In this document: positions 45,933-55,745 of the stretch, piece after piece | Position numbering within the stretch: the stretch's first letter is position 1 | Layout of the letters: the number at the start of each line of letters is the position of its first letter | Source of the DNA: Rhizobium sp. 2MFCol3.1 | Lineage (GTDB): Bacteria > Pseudomonadota > Alphaproteobacteria > Rhizobiales > Rhizobiaceae | Direction: 5' to 3' | Assembly: GCF_000377565.1 (NCBI RefSeq) | Contig: NZ_KB898353.1 | Location: forward strand, 599,195 to 663,194 | DNA: 64,000 bases | Translations under genes and position numbers: made by a program | Notes under the pieces: model-generated | Seen by the model: the letters and a program-made list of their open reading frames with translations, nothing else | Told to the model about the DNA's origin: nothing | Databases searched by the model: none

Positions 45933-46757
45933 ATGTCGAAACGCCTACTCGGTCTCCTGCTTGTCCTGCCCGCGCTGGCGGTCATCGCAGCCCTGTTCAT
46001 TCTTCCGCTGATCATGTCGGCGGTGGGCGCCTTCAGGGTGGAGGGCGGAGCGCTCGGCTTCGACAATTTCGTCAAGACCTTCGACCTCTACACCAGCGAC
46101 ATCGTCTTCACCGTTGTTATCGTTGGACTATCGACGGTGCTGATTGGCATCGGCGCGATCGCGATCGGCGGCTATCTGACGCTTGGCGAACATCCGCGTG
46201 CCGTCGCGATCCTGCGCTGGCTCTATCGCTGGCCGATGTTCATTCCGTTCATCGTCGTCGGCCAGATCCTGCGTACCTTTCTCTCCAAGAACGGCATGAT
46301 GAACAACACCGCCGTCAGCCTCGGCCTGATGACCCCGCTCGATGCTGTCAGTTTCCTCGACTGGCGCGGCATCGTCATCGCCTTCGTCTGGAAGCAGACG
46401 CCGTTCGTGGCATTGCTCGTCGCCGGCGCGATGGCCTCCATCAATCGCGATACGATCGAGGCGGCCCGCAATCTCGGCGCGTCGAAGTTTCGGCTGCTGT
46501 TCGAGATCATCGTGCCGCAGGTCGCCGTCACGCTCACCGTGGGCCTGATCCTGTCCTTCGTCACCATGATGTCGGTGCTCTCGGTGCCTTTGATGATCAA
46601 CGCGCAATCGCCGACCATGCTTACCGCCGATATCGCTTTCCGCGTCAACGCCTATGGCGACTACGGCGTTGCCAATGCGCTCGGTCTGGTCTCGCTGGTG
46701 CTCGCGTCGTCCGTCGCCTGGATTTATCTCCGCCAAAGCCTGAAGGAGCGCGCGTGA
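45933..46757 (+). CDS. ABC transporter permease (PotB-like)
   Basis: The 274-residue permease has six hydrophobic segments and a coupling loop with TIEAARNLGASKFRLLFEIIVP near residue 185. The ATG at 45933 follows AAGGTCG. An earlier start at 45837 would add a non-hydrophobic 32-residue extension that lacks coding character. Its TGA shares a base with the ATG of the next permease. Confidence 0.85.
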   Translation: MSKRLLGLLLVLPALAVIAALFILPLIMSAVGAFRVEGGALGFDNFVKTFDLYTSDIVFTVVIVGLSTVLIGIGAIAIGGYLTLGEHPRAVAILRWLYRWPMFIPFIVVGQILRTFLSKNGMMNNTAVSLGLMTPLDAVSFLDWRGIVIAFVWKQTPFVALLVAGAMASINRDTIEAARNLGASKFRLLFEIIVPQVAVTLTVGLILSFVTMMSVLSVPLMINAQSPTMLTADIAFRVNAYGDYGVANALGLVSLVLASSVAWIYLRQSLKERA

Positions 46758-47590
46758 TGACGACCGTATCTCGATCGCGAGCCTCGCTCGCCGCCCTGTG
46801 GTGGGTGCCGCGCGGCATCGTCTTCGGATTGATGGCCTTCTTCATCTTCGGCCCGCTCGCCAATCTGGTTTTGTGGACGGTCGCGGAGAAATGGTACTTT
46901 CCGCATAGCCTGCCGCTGGAATACGGCTTCAGCTCCTGGGTAAAGGTCTTCGCGCCACGCGGCGGGGCGCTGGATTCGCTGCGAAACTCGCTTGTCGTTG
47001 CGGTCTTGACAGTGATCGTCTCGCTGCTTCTCGCCATTCCGGCGGGATATGCGCTGGCGCGGCTGAAGCTGCCGCTGCGCAGCGTAATCCTGCTCGCCTT
47101 CCTCATCCCGCAGGCCTTCCCGAACCTCACGGTCTACGTGAATGTCGCGCGCATCTTCTACGAGATTGGCCTCAACGGAACGATCCCAGGCGTGGTCCTC
47201 GTGCATGTCTCGCACGGCCTCGTCTACGCGGTGTGGATCGCCACGGCGGCCTTCTCGGCGATCGATGCGGAGCTCGAACAGGCGGCGCGCGTGACCGGGG
47301 CAGGGGCCTTGCGTACCTTCTTCGACATCACTCTGCCGCTCGCCGCTCCCGGCCTGATGGCAAGCGCGATCTTCGTCTTCCTGGAAAGCCTCGATGAGTT
47401 CACCGGCAGCTATTTCGTCGGCGCGCCCGATGTGAACATGCTGCCGCTGCTGCTCTACACGACGGCATCGGGCGGCAACTATCAGATCGCCTCGATCACG
47501 GCGCTCCTGCTGCTGATCCCGTCGCTCGTCTTCATGCTGATCGTCGAGCGGTTCCTGAAGGCGGACGTGCTTTCGCGCGTCGGACACTGA
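46757..47590 (+). CDS. ABC transporter permease (PotC-like)
   Basis: The 277-residue permease has six hydrophobic segments and the coupling loop ELEQAARVTGAGALRTFFDITLP near residue 180. The ATG at 46757 overlaps the previous TGA by one base (TGATG), and GAAGGAG lies 8-14 bases upstream. It completes the two-permease importer. Without a working ATPase the system would need a borrowed one. Confidence 0.86.
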   Translation: MTTVSRSRASLAALWWVPRGIVFGLMAFFIFGPLANLVLWTVAEKWYFPHSLPLEYGFSSWVKVFAPRGGALDSLRNSLVVAVLTVIVSLLLAIPAGYALARLKLPLRSVILLAFLIPQAFPNLTVYVNVARIFYEIGLNGTIPGVVLVHVSHGLVYAVWIATAAFSAIDAELEQAARVTGAGALRTFFDITLPLAAPGLMASAIFVFLESLDEFTGSYFVGAPDVNMLPLLLYTTASGGNYQIASITALLLLIPSLVFMLIVERFLKADVLSRVGH

Positions 47591-47612
47591 GGATTCATCT
47601 GCAAAGCGGCGA

Positions 47613-48032
47613 TTAGTTGGTCGGAGCGACCTTGTAGACGTCGTCGCCAACGAAGACGATGACATAGCCGCCACGCCCGGCTGCGTCTGTCGCCCATGCC
47701 GTCAGCTGGCTGGCGTACGGCTCTTCGCGCCATGCCTGTGGATGGTCGGGATCGACAAGCACCGTGAACTGATCGCCCTGGCCATAGGCCATCATCTTCG
47801 CGACGACAGGGTCCCATTCCGGACCGAGCTTAGGGTCTCTCATCCACGCACAGAGAAAATCCCGGCAAAGATCCGGGCGATCGTCGTAGATGCGGCAGCC
47901 TTGGTCCGTCACGCAGTTCACGCAGAGCATATTCGCCGGCTTCGAGAGCTGATCGATCTCCGGCAGCCGACAGCACAATGTGCATGTGCCGCAGGAGCGG
48001 GGTTCAGTACCAGATGTTGTGACGTCGATCAT
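47613..48032 (-). CDS. YkgJ-type zinc/iron-chelating Cys-rich protein
   Basis: The 139-residue protein has the YkgJ/UPF0153 Cys cluster: CGTCTLCC near residue 13, CVNC near 36, then GCRIYDDRPDLCRDFLC near 44-60. Several Cys residues are spaced to bind a metal, and no enzyme activity is established. The ATG at 48032 begins the conserved part and longer starts look non-coding. It is convergent with the ABC permease. Confidence 0.8.
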   Translation of the reverse strand: MIDVTTSGTEPRSCGTCTLCCRLPEIDQLSKPANMLCVNCVTDQGCRIYDDRPDLCRDFLCAWMRDPKLGPEWDPVVAKMMAYGQGDQFTVLVDPDHPQAWREEPYASQLTAWATDAAGRGGYVIVFVGDDVYKVAPTN

Positions 48033-48063
48033 CGCGGGCAACGTAGCCCCATATGTGCGCAAA

Positions 48064-48828
48064 TCACGTCCCACTCCCTTCAGGAGTATCGGGCTTCGTC
48101 GCGATCGTGACCTGGGCGCCATAGGCCTCCCGCATCTCTCTCTCCTCGCCCGGTCGGCGATCGGCGGCGTGATGGAGCAGCGTCGATGCGTATCCCGCCG
48201 CTTGTGATCCCTCGATCAGCGTCACGTCAGCATTGCCCGGATTATACGAGCGCTCGAACCAGTCGACCGGTTGCTGCAGGAAGTTCATCTCGAATGCCCT
48301 GTTGGTCACACCGTGGCCGACGATGATGACGGTGTCGTCGCCATCGCGGGCGTCGTGCAGTGCCGTCTGGATAAACAGGCGCATGCGCTGGGCGACATCG
48401 GCGCGGCTCTCGCCATCCGGCGGCCGCGCGTAGAACTTTCCGCTGTTGTTGCGCAACCTTGCCCACTTCTCGAACTCGTCGGGAAATTTCTGCCTCTGCT
48501 CCGCGTGGTCATAGATCTCGGTGAAGAGGCCGAAATCCTGCTCGCGCAAGAGATAGTCTTCCCGGACCTTGCCGATGAGATCAGGCGGAAGAACCTCGAG
48601 CAGCGCGTCCTTGGTCTGGCGCGTTCTCAAGAATGGCGAGTACCAGATCTGCAGCTGTCGGACATCGGCCAAGGTTCGGAGGTTGGAAGCTATCGCCTCG
48701 GCGGCACCGATGGCCTGCCGGTGTCCCCACCTGGTCAGCGGGACATTGTGATCGCCGAACTGGCCGTAAGCCCGCTCATCAAGATTGCCGAGGGATTCGC
48801 CGTGGCGAACGAGAAAGATGCGCATCAT
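48064..48828 (-). CDS. Histidine phosphatase family protein (phosphoglycerate mutase-like)
   Basis: The 254-residue protein has the LVRHGES motif with catalytic His9, the second His in IIVGHGVTNRA near residue 170, and PDGESRADVAQRM with the acidic catalytic residue near 140. These are phosphotransferases or phosphatases of small substrates. The C-terminal 30 residues after the fold are polar and probably disordered. The ATG at 48828 is followed by a second ATG, so the exact start may be either. Confidence 0.87.
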   Translation of the reverse strand: MMRIFLVRHGESLGNLDERAYGQFGDHNVPLTRWGHRQAIGAAEAIASNLRTLADVRQLQIWYSPFLRTRQTKDALLEVLPPDLIGKVREDYLLREQDFGLFTEIYDHAEQRQKFPDEFEKWARLRNNSGKFYARPPDGESRADVAQRMRLFIQTALHDARDGDDTVIIVGHGVTNRAFEMNFLQQPVDWFERSYNPGNADVTLIEGSQAAGYASTLLHHAADRRPGEEREMREAYGAQVTIATKPDTPEGSGT

Positions 48829-48923
48829 GCGGCCCGGATTGTCCGAAATGGAATCGCCGTATCATGAACGGTGCGGTCGTCCGGGGCAACGCTGGGGATG
48901 TCGGGCTCAAAGGCCCGACCGCG

Positions 48924-49676
48924 TTATCGACGTCGACGCAGCTCGCTGCGCAAGACGAAAACCAGCAGGCCGGCCACCATCGCGGCGAGCGCAAACCAGG
49001 TGAGCGCGTACTGGAGATGGTTGTTGGGGAAGCTGACCTGCGTTAGCCCGCCGACGGGAAAACCACCCGGATTGGCGGTGGCATCCGCATCGATGAAGTA
49101 AGGGGCGATATCGGTGACGCCACGCTTGGCGGCCATCGCGTCCACGTCGCGCGAGTACCAGCGGTCGTTCGCAGGATCGTTCGACTTGATGAAGGTGCCG
49201 CCCGGCTCGTTGAGGCGGAGCAAGCCGGTAATCTTGACGGGGCCGGAGACTTGGCCGTCGAGGCGCGTGTTCGCATCGCGCTTGTCCGTCGGCACGAAGC
49301 CGCGGTTGATCATCACGGATGTCCCGTCGGCGAGCGTCAGGGGCGTGATCACCCAATAGCCGGCGCCAAGCGTCGTTGCCGCGTAGACGAGGCTCTCCTT
49401 GTCGTTCTGCAAGGTACCTTCAGCCGTTACGCGGCGGTATTCGTCATTATCTTTTGTGATGTTTCCCCAGTCAGCACGGGCGGGGGCGGCCATCGGTTCG
49501 GCATGGATGCGTTGATCGACGCGGGCGATCAGATCCAGTTTCCAGGCGCGGCGTTCGACCTGCCAGACACCAAGCGCGAAAACCGCGCAAAGGACGACGA
49601 CGAGGAAGCCGCAGAAGATCGTCAGTGCGATCGCCGAACGACGTTTGGGAGCTTGTTCTGCAGGGGAGTTTGTCAA
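48924..49676 (-). CDS. SURF1 family oxidase assembly protein
   Basis: The 250-residue protein has an N-terminal membrane helix (about 20-40), the SURF1 hallmarks FALGVWQVERRAWK and WVITPLTLADGTSVMINRGFVP, and a C-terminal membrane helix (about 220-240). SURF1 helps assemble heme-copper oxidases. It is the last gene of the cyo operon. I chose the TTG at 49676 because the upstream ATG at 49718 would place a perfect terminator-like hairpin (49691-49714) inside its first codons. The TTG itself has no clear ribosome binding site. Confidence 0.8.
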   Translation of the reverse strand: MTNSPAEQAPKRRSAIALTIFCGFLVVVLCAVFALGVWQVERRAWKLDLIARVDQRIHAEPMAAPARADWGNITKDNDEYRRVTAEGTLQNDKESLVYAATTLGAGYWVITPLTLADGTSVMINRGFVPTDKRDANTRLDGQVSGPVKITGLLRLNEPGGTFIKSNDPANDRWYSRDVDAMAAKRGVTDIAPYFIDADATANPGGFPVGGLTQVSFPNNHLQYALTWFALAAMVAGLLVFVLRSELRRRR

Positions 49677-49690
49677 GGTCTTAAACCGTA

Positions 49691-49714
49691 ACGGGCGGCG
49701 TTGCCGCCGCCCGT
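49691..49714 (-). terminator. Hairpin between cyoD and the SURF1 gene
   Basis: A perfect 10-bp stem (ACGGGCGGCG / CGCCGCCCGT) with a 4-base loop follows cyoD on the minus strand. It may attenuate transcription into the SURF1 gene. Confidence 0.6.
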
Positions 49715-49726
49715 CCATTGTGCCCG

Positions 49727-50128
49727 TCAGGGCATGTTTTTCATCATTTCCGGGTTCATCGGCATCATGTTCGTATTGAGATGATGCATGACCCAGAGCG
49801 AGCCGGAGAGTGCGATGACCACGAGCAGGATCGTGAAAATCAGCGCCAGCAACGTCCAGCCACCCTCGGAGCGAGAGTTCATGTGCAGGAAGAAGATCAT
49901 GTGAACGACGATCTGGATCACGCCGAAAATCATGATCAAGGCAGCGGTGACAGCCTTGCTGTCGAAGACGCCGGCCATGACGAGCCAGAACGGAATGGCC
50001 GTCAGGATGACCGACAGGACGAAGCCGATCATGTAGCTCTTGAAGCTGCCGTGCGCTGCTTCATGCCCATGGCTGTGCCCATGATGGGCTTCGTGAGCAT
50101 CCTCGTGTGCGGGTGCGTGCGAACTCAT
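49727..50128 (-). CDS. cyoD: Cytochrome bo3 quinol oxidase subunit IV, CyoD
   Basis: The 133-residue protein has three membrane helices of the CyoD family, with [19 protein letters not shown] and [20 protein letters not shown]. The N terminus is unusual, with an extra segment of about 27 residues very rich in His ([21 protein letters not shown]). The ATG at 50128 overlaps the cyoC stop (ATGA). Confidence 0.92.
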   Translation of the reverse strand: MSSHAPAHEDAHEAHHGHSHGHEAAHGSFKSYMIGFVLSVILTAIPFWLVMAGVFDSKAVTAALIMIFGVIQIVVHMIFFLHMNSRSEGGWTLLALIFTILLVVIALSGSLWVMHHLNTNMMPMNPEMMKNMP

Positions 50129-50745
50129 CCGAGTACTCCCATAAGATAAACAATCGAGAAGACGCCGATCCAGACCACGTCGAGGAAGTGCCAGAACATC
50201 GAAAGGCACATCAGGCGACGCTTGTTCTCGGGGATCAGGCCATGCATCGAAACCTGCACCATCAGCGTCACCAGCCAGATGATGCCGAAGGTGACGTGCA
50301 GACCGTGCGTGCCGACCAGCGTGAAGAAGGCCGACAAGAACGCCGAACGCTGCGGGCCCGCACCTTCGTGGATCAGGTGGATGAACTCGTAGAGTTCGAG
50401 CGCGATAAACACGGCGCCGAACACGCCGGTGACGGCGAGCCAGAACAGTGTTTCAGCCTTCTTCGCCCGCTCCATCTGCAGCATGGCAAAGCCATAGGTG
50501 ATGGAGGAGAGGAGAAGCATGGAGGTGTTGATCGCCACCAGCGGCAGATCGAAGAGATCTGCCGGCGACGGGCCGGCCGCATAATTGCGGCCGAGAACGG
50601 CGTAGGTGGCGAACAGGATCGCGAAGATCAGGCAGTCGCTCATCAGGTAGAGCCAGAAACCCAGCATGGTGCTGTTTTCCGGATGATGCTCTTCCGTCAG
50701 GTAGAATTCGGGCTTCTCAGCCGTGTCGATTGCAGAGTTGCTCAT
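50125..50745 (-). CDS. cyoC: Cytochrome bo3 quinol oxidase subunit III, CyoC
   Basis: The 206-residue protein has five membrane helices, with [15 protein letters not shown] and [14 protein letters not shown] typical of CyoC. It is part of the proton-pumping quinol oxidase in the inner membrane. I chose the ATG at 50745, four bases after the cyoB stop, over 50766, which would overlap it. Confidence 0.93.
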   Translation of the reverse strand: MSNSAIDTAEKPEFYLTEEHHPENSTMLGFWLYLMSDCLIFAILFATYAVLGRNYAAGPSPADLFDLPLVAINTSMLLLSSITYGFAMLQMERAKKAETLFWLAVTGVFGAVFIALELYEFIHLIHEGAGPQRSAFLSAFFTLVGTHGLHVTFGIIWLVTLMVQVSMHGLIPENKRRLMCLSMFWHFLDVVWIGVFSIVYLMGVLG

Positions 50746-50749
50746 GATC

Positions 50750-52753
50750 TTACACCTGCTCGGCAAGCAGCTTGGTGCGCTTGTCTTCCGTTTCCACGAC
50801 TTCCTCTACGGGGATGTAGAAGTCACGCTTGTAGTTGAACGTGTGACCGATGGTGACCACGAGCATGGCAAGCGCGGACGCCGCGACCAGCCACCAGATG
50901 TACCAGATCATCGCGAAGCCGAAGACGACGCTCAGAGCACCGAGGATGACACCGGTACCGGTGTTCTTCGGCATGTGGATCGGCTTGAAGCCTTCCGTCG
51001 GACGGACGTGGCCGCGAGCCTTCATGTCGTACCAGCTGTCGTGGTCGTAGACGATCGGCGTCATCGCGAAGTTGTAGGCCGGAGGCGGCGACGAGGTCGA
51101 CCACTCGAGCGTACGGGCACCCCACGGGTCGCCGGTTGTGTCACGCAGCTCTTCGCGCTTCAGGAAGCTGACGACGAGTTGGATCAGGAACGAACCGATG
51201 CCGAGCGCGATGAGGAAGGCGCCGAAGGCAGCGATGATGAACCAGATCTGCAGCGACGGATCTTCGAACTGCGACATGCGGCGGGTTACGCCCATCAGGC
51301 CGAGAACGTAGAGCGGCATGAAGGCGAAGTAGAAGCCGACCAGCCAGAACCAGAAGGACATCTTGCCCCAGAACGGATCGAGCTTGAAGCCGAAAGCCTT
51401 CGGGAACCAGTAGGTCACGCCGGCCATCAGACCGAATACCACGCCGCCGATGATGACGTTGTGGAAGTGGGCGATGAGGAACAGCGAGTTGTGCAGCACG
51501 AAGTCAGCCGGCGGGATCGCCAGCATGACACCGGTCATGCCGCCGATGACGAAGGTCACCATGAAGCCGATCGTCCACAGCATCGGGACTTCGTAGCGGA
51601 TACGACCGCGATACATCGTAAACAGCCAGTTGAACATCTTCGCCCCTGTCGGGATGGAAATGATCATCGTGGTGATGCCGAAGAAGGAGTTCACGCTTGC
51701 GCCCGAACCCATGGTGAAGAAGTGGTGCAGCCAGACGAGGTACGACAGGATGGTGATGACGACGGTGGCGTAAACCATCGAGGCATAGCCAAACAGGCGC
51801 TTGCCGGTGAAGGTGGCGACGACTTCGGAGAAGATACCGAAGGCAGGCAGCACGAGGATGTAGACTTCCGGGTGACCCCAGATCCAGATGAGGTTCACAT
51901 ACATCATCGGGTTGCCACCAAGGTCGTTGGTGAAGAAGTTCGTGCCGGCGTAGCGGTCGAGCGACAGCAGCGCGAGCGTTGCGGTCAGGATCGGGAAGGA
52001 GGCGACGATCAGCACGTTGGTGCAGAGCGAGGTCCAGGTGAAGACGGGCATCTTCATCATGGTCATGCCGGGCGCGCGCATCTTAACGATCGTCGCAATC
52101 AGGTTGATACCCGACAGCGTCGTTCCGATACCGGCGACCTGCAGGCCCCAGATGTAATAGTCGACACCGACGCCAGGGCTATATTCAACGCCTGAGAGCG
52201 GCGGATAGGCCAGCCAGCCGGTACGCGCGAACTCGCCGATGAACAGCGACATCATGATCAACACTGCGCCTGCCGTCGTCATCCAGAACGAGAAGTTGTT
52301 CAGGAAGGGGAAGGACACGTCACGTGCGCCGATCTGAAGCGGAACCACGAGGTTCATCAGGCCGGTGACGAACGGCATGGCCATGAAGAAGATCATGATG
52401 ACGCCGTGGGCCGTGAAGACCTGGTCGTAGTGGTGAGGCGGGAAAATGCCGGGATTGCCGTTGAAGGCCATCGCCTGCTGGGTACGCATCATGAGGGCGT
52501 CGGCAAAGCCGCGCAGCAGCATGACCAGGGCAAGAATGACATACATGATGCCGATCTTCTTGTGGTCGACGCTGGTGAACCACTCTTTCCAGAGATAGGT
52601 CCAGAGTTTGAAGTAGGTGATGAGACCGAGGACCGCGATCCCGCCGACCACGACCGCGCCAAACGTGGCGACGAGAATTGGCTCGTGATAGGGGATTGCC
52701 TCGATCGTCAACCGGCCGAAGATCAACTTCAGAAGGTCAGGATTGGAAAACAT
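50750..52753 (-). CDS. cyoB: Cytochrome bo3 quinol oxidase subunit I, CyoB
   Basis: The 667-residue protein has 15 membrane segments and the heme-copper oxidase core: [19 protein letters not shown] (copper ligand His and cross-linked Tyr region), HHFFTMG (copper ligands) and HFHNVIIGG (heme ligands). It holds heme b, heme o and the copper centre and reduces oxygen to water. It lies between cyoA and cyoC in the operon. Confidence 0.97.
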   Translation of the reverse strand: MFSNPDLLKLIFGRLTIEAIPYHEPILVATFGAVVVGGIAVLGLITYFKLWTYLWKEWFTSVDHKKIGIMYVILALVMLLRGFADALMMRTQQAMAFNGNPGIFPPHHYDQVFTAHGVIMIFFMAMPFVTGLMNLVVPLQIGARDVSFPFLNNFSFWMTTAGAVLIMMSLFIGEFARTGWLAYPPLSGVEYSPGVGVDYYIWGLQVAGIGTTLSGINLIATIVKMRAPGMTMMKMPVFTWTSLCTNVLIVASFPILTATLALLSLDRYAGTNFFTNDLGGNPMMYVNLIWIWGHPEVYILVLPAFGIFSEVVATFTGKRLFGYASMVYATVVITILSYLVWLHHFFTMGSGASVNSFFGITTMIISIPTGAKMFNWLFTMYRGRIRYEVPMLWTIGFMVTFVIGGMTGVMLAIPPADFVLHNSLFLIAHFHNVIIGGVVFGLMAGVTYWFPKAFGFKLDPFWGKMSFWFWLVGFYFAFMPLYVLGLMGVTRRMSQFEDPSLQIWFIIAAFGAFLIALGIGSFLIQLVVSFLKREELRDTTGDPWGARTLEWSTSSPPPAYNFAMTPIVYDHDSWYDMKARGHVRPTEGFKPIHMPKNTGTGVILGALSVVFGFAMIWYIWWLVAASALAMLVVTIGHTFNYKRDFYIPVEEVVETEDKRTKLLAEQV

Positions 52754-52802
52754 GGAGTAACCCGTTCATTGGTGTCTTTTAGACGCAAAGCGCCAGGTTG
52801 AA

Positions 52803-53939
52803 TTATTTGGTCGCAGCAGGCGCGCTCGCGTCGGACGACGGCATGGTATGGCCGTCGTGCTGCATGGTCGAACCGGACATGGTCATGCCGGGCATGTTTT
52901 CCATGTTGTCGGCGCCATGGGCGGGGGCATCGCCTGCGGCAGCTGGCTCGGGAAGGTGGATGCCGTCGATCGGCTCACCGTCGAATTTCAGCTTGTCGCG
53001 GTTCTCGTGGCTTTCCTTGCCGGCGCCGCCCATCATGTCGATGTGCATCATTTCGCTCATGCACATTTTGCCGGGGGTGGCGCACATGTTCAGGATCGCG
53101 TTGAAGAGATCCTTGTCGGCGGTGGCAAAGTAGCGAACCGGCTCGCGCTCGCTCGGACGTTCGAGCTTGAGATAGGCGTCGCGGTTCAGCGCGGTGCCCT
53201 GGTTCTTGACCTGAGCCACCCAGCTTTCGAAGCCCTGCTGGTTCATGCCATGGAACTTGAAGCGCATGTGGGAGAAGCCAGCGCCGCTATAGTTCGCGGA
53301 GAAACCGTCGTACACGCCTTCCTTGTTGATGACGGCGTGCAGCTTGGTCTGCATGCCGGGCATCGCATAAATCTGGCCAGCGAGTGCGGGGATATAGAAC
53401 GAGTTCATCACTGACGACGCGGTGATCTCGAAGTTGATCGGAACGTCGACCGGAGCCGCCAGTTCGTTGACGGTTGCGATGCCCAGTTCCGGGTAGAAGA
53501 ACAGCCATTTCCAGTCGAGAGCGACGACCTGGACGGTCAGGGGCTTTACGTCGGCGGGAATCGTGCGCTCCGCATCGATGCGGTCGAGCGGACGGTACGG
53601 ATCGAGCTTGTGCGTGGTGATCCAGGTGATCGCACCAAGCACGATGATGATCGCGAGCGGAGCGGACCAGATGACCACTTCGAGGCGCGTGGAATGATGC
53701 CATTCCGGATCATACGTGGCGGAGGTGTTCGACTGGCGGTAGCGCCAGGCGAAAAACAGCGTCAGACAAATCACCGGGATGATGATCAACAGCATCAGCA
53801 GGACTGATACGATGATCAGGTCTCGCTGTTGCATGGCGATATCGCCGGAAGGCGACATGACCACCAGGTTACATCCTGCGAGCATGAAAAACAGCGGCAG
53901 AATGACGAGATGGCGGGAAAACTTTGACAGCTTTTGCAC
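52803..53939 (-). CDS. cyoA: Cytochrome bo3 quinol oxidase subunit II, CyoA
   Basis: The 378-residue lipoprotein has a signal peptide with lipobox LAGC at about residue 20-23, two membrane helices, and a periplasmic cupredoxin domain with SGAGFSHMRFKFHGMNQQGFESWV. It lacks the paired-Cys CuA site, as expected for a quinol oxidase. The C-terminal tail beyond residue 310 is unusually long and rich in Met and His (MENMPGMTMSGSTMQHDGHTM). It is the first gene of the cyo operon. Confidence 0.95.
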   Translation of the reverse strand: MQKLSKFSRHLVILPLFFMLAGCNLVVMSPSGDIAMQQRDLIIVSVLLMLLIIIPVICLTLFFAWRYRQSNTSATYDPEWHHSTRLEVVIWSAPLAIIIVLGAITWITTHKLDPYRPLDRIDAERTIPADVKPLTVQVVALDWKWLFFYPELGIATVNELAAPVDVPINFEITASSVMNSFYIPALAGQIYAMPGMQTKLHAVINKEGVYDGFSANYSGAGFSHMRFKFHGMNQQGFESWVAQVKNQGTALNRDAYLKLERPSEREPVRYFATADKDLFNAILNMCATPGKMCMSEMMHIDMMGGAGKESHENRDKLKFDGEPIDGIHLPEPAAAGDAPAHGADNMENMPGMTMSGSTMQHDGHTMPSSDASAPAATK

Positions 53940-54325
53940 GTCGTTATTGCTCTTTTTGTTTCGTCCGATCCGCGACTAAAGCACTATAACTAGTAGCAAC
54001 ATGAGGTGTTTGGTCGCAGCGCAGCAGAATTGCCGCAGTGCGGGATACGACGGAGCGCGTGCGATGTCAAAAACTTGAAGCGGCGAAAAGAGGCATTTTT
54101 TGCACGCCGCCGCATTCGTGCAACTATATATCCCCGAAAGGCCCTTCGACCACCGTTCAGGGTCTTATTTTAGCGTTCTCGCGCACATTTCTTCACGCGG
54201 CGCTAATTTTCGAGGGCGGTCATAAACTATTTCTGCATTCCACCCTTGATAAGCACGACAGTTAGTTCAAAATCTTACCTGAGACGCTTTGCCGCAAGCG
54301 TCTTAACGAGGGAGGCGTTTTGAAT
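53940..54325. promoter_or_regulatory. Divergent promoter region of cyoABCD and the MFS gene
   Basis: A 386-base AT-richer region without a convincing ORF. It should hold promoters of both operons. No clear FNR, Fur or Pho site was identified. Confidence 0.4.
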
Positions 54326-55657
54326 ATGGCTACTGTGACTAACTATGGTCCTTCGTCCACGTCGATGGAACGTGACGCGAGACAAATTCATGCTGATAAG
54401 CCGGTTTCGCCGGGCAGCATTGCAATCGGTGTCGTCATCGGGCGCACATCCGAGTTCTTCGATTTCTTCGTCTACGGGCTGGCCTCGGTGCTGGTCTTTC
54501 CGCAACTTGTCTTTCCGTTCGCGCCGGACAGGTTGACAGCCACACTTTATTCCTTTGCGATCTTTTCGCTTGCATTCCTGGCACGTCCCGTCGGCTCGGT
54601 GGTCTTCATGACGATCGACCGCTTGTACGGCCGCGGCACAAAGCTCACCATCGCCCTGTTCCTGCTCGGCGGATCCACCGCATCCATTGCGTTCCTACCT
54701 GGTTATACTGAGATCGGCGTCTGGTCGATCGCGCTTCTGGCGCTGTTCCGACTGGGGCAGGGCTTCGCGCTCGGTGGCGCATGGGATGGTCTGGCGTCGC
54801 TGCTGGCGCTGAACGCGCCGAAGAATCACCGCGGATGGTACGCGATGATCCCGCAGCTTGGCGCGCCGATCGGCTTTGCGCTGGCAAGCCTGCTCTTCGG
54901 CTACTTCGTCGCCAATCTCTCGTCGGAAGACTTCCTCAGCTGGGGCTGGCGCTATCCGTTCTTCGTCGCTTTCGCCATCAATGTCGTTGCGCTCTTCGCG
55001 CGTCTGCGCCTGGTGATGACGACGGAATTCGGCACGGCGCTGGAACAGCACGAGCTTGAAGCGGCACCGATTCGCGATGTCGTTCGTATCCACGGCCGCG
55101 ATATCCTGATCGGCGCGTTCGTGCCGCTAGCAAGCTTCGCGATGTTCCACTTGGTCACCATCTTCCCGCTTGGCTGGATGAGCCTTTACGGCGATCAGCC
55201 GATCGGCGCCTTCATGCTGGTGCAGACGGTCGGCGCCATGGTCGGCATCTTGGCGATCATCGCGTCGGGCCTGATGGCTGACCGTATCGGCAGGCGCGGG
55301 CAGCTCGCGGTTTGCGCGGTGCTGATCGCGATCTTCAGCTTCGTCGGCCCGATCATGCTGGGCTCTGGCTCGAATGGACACGATGCCTTCGTGATCATCG
55401 GCTTCGGCGTCCTCGGCCTGTCTTTCGGCCAGGCCACGGGTTCCATCTCGTCGCGCTTCGGCCGGGGATATCGCTACACCGGTGCGGCGTTCACGTCCGA
55501 CCTGGCATGGCTCGTCGGGGCCGGTTTCGCGCCGCTGGTCGCGCTCAGCCTGTCCAGCCGCTTCGGCCTGACCTTCGTCGGCTACTACCTGCTGTCGGGT
55601 GCCATCTGTACGCTGGCGGCCCTGGCCTTCAGCCGGGCGCTCGAACAGCGCGACTGA
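54326..55657 (+). CDS. MFS transporter, metabolite:proton symporter type
   Basis: The 443-residue protein has 12 predicted membrane helices, with the metabolite-proton symporter pattern GRTSEFFDFFVYGLASVLVFP near residue 38, LARPVGSVVF near 90 and LFRLGQGFALGGAWDG near 145. It would move a carboxylate or betaine-like solute with protons. GGAGG lies ten bases before the ATG at 54326. It is divergent from cyoABCD, an arrangement seen in other rhizobia, but a functional link is unproven. Confidence 0.87.
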   Translation: MATVTNYGPSSTSMERDARQIHADKPVSPGSIAIGVVIGRTSEFFDFFVYGLASVLVFPQLVFPFAPDRLTATLYSFAIFSLAFLARPVGSVVFMTIDRLYGRGTKLTIALFLLGGSTASIAFLPGYTEIGVWSIALLALFRLGQGFALGGAWDGLASLLALNAPKNHRGWYAMIPQLGAPIGFALASLLFGYFVANLSSEDFLSWGWRYPFFVAFAINVVALFARLRLVMTTEFGTALEQHELEAAPIRDVVRIHGRDILIGAFVPLASFAMFHLVTIFPLGWMSLYGDQPIGAFMLVQTVGAMVGILAIIASGLMADRIGRRGQLAVCAVLIAIFSFVGPIMLGSGSNGHDAFVIIGFGVLGLSFGQATGSISSRFGRGYRYTGAAFTSDLAWLVGAGFAPLVALSLSSRFGLTFVGYYLLSGAICTLAALAFSRALEQRD

Positions 55658-55675
55658 TTGGTCGCCCCAATAAGG

Positions 55676-55709
55676 AAAACCCGCCTGAACGGACGTTCGG
55701 GCGGGTTTT
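55676..55709. terminator. Terminator after the MFS gene
   Basis: A 15-bp stem (AAAACCCGCCTGAAC / GTTCGGGCGGGTTTT, one G-T pair) with loop GGAC. Flanking A and T runs suit termination from both sides, toward the convergent ABC-F gene too. Confidence 0.88.
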
Positions 55710-55745
55710 GAATGTTTCAGCCTAACCAGCGAATGCTCTGCCCGA

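Noticed and set aside
50723..52195. Plus-strand 490-codon ORF over cyoB
   Set aside because: Antisense to cyoB, which carries all heme-copper ligands; composition is Asp/Glu/Arg-rich mirror coding.
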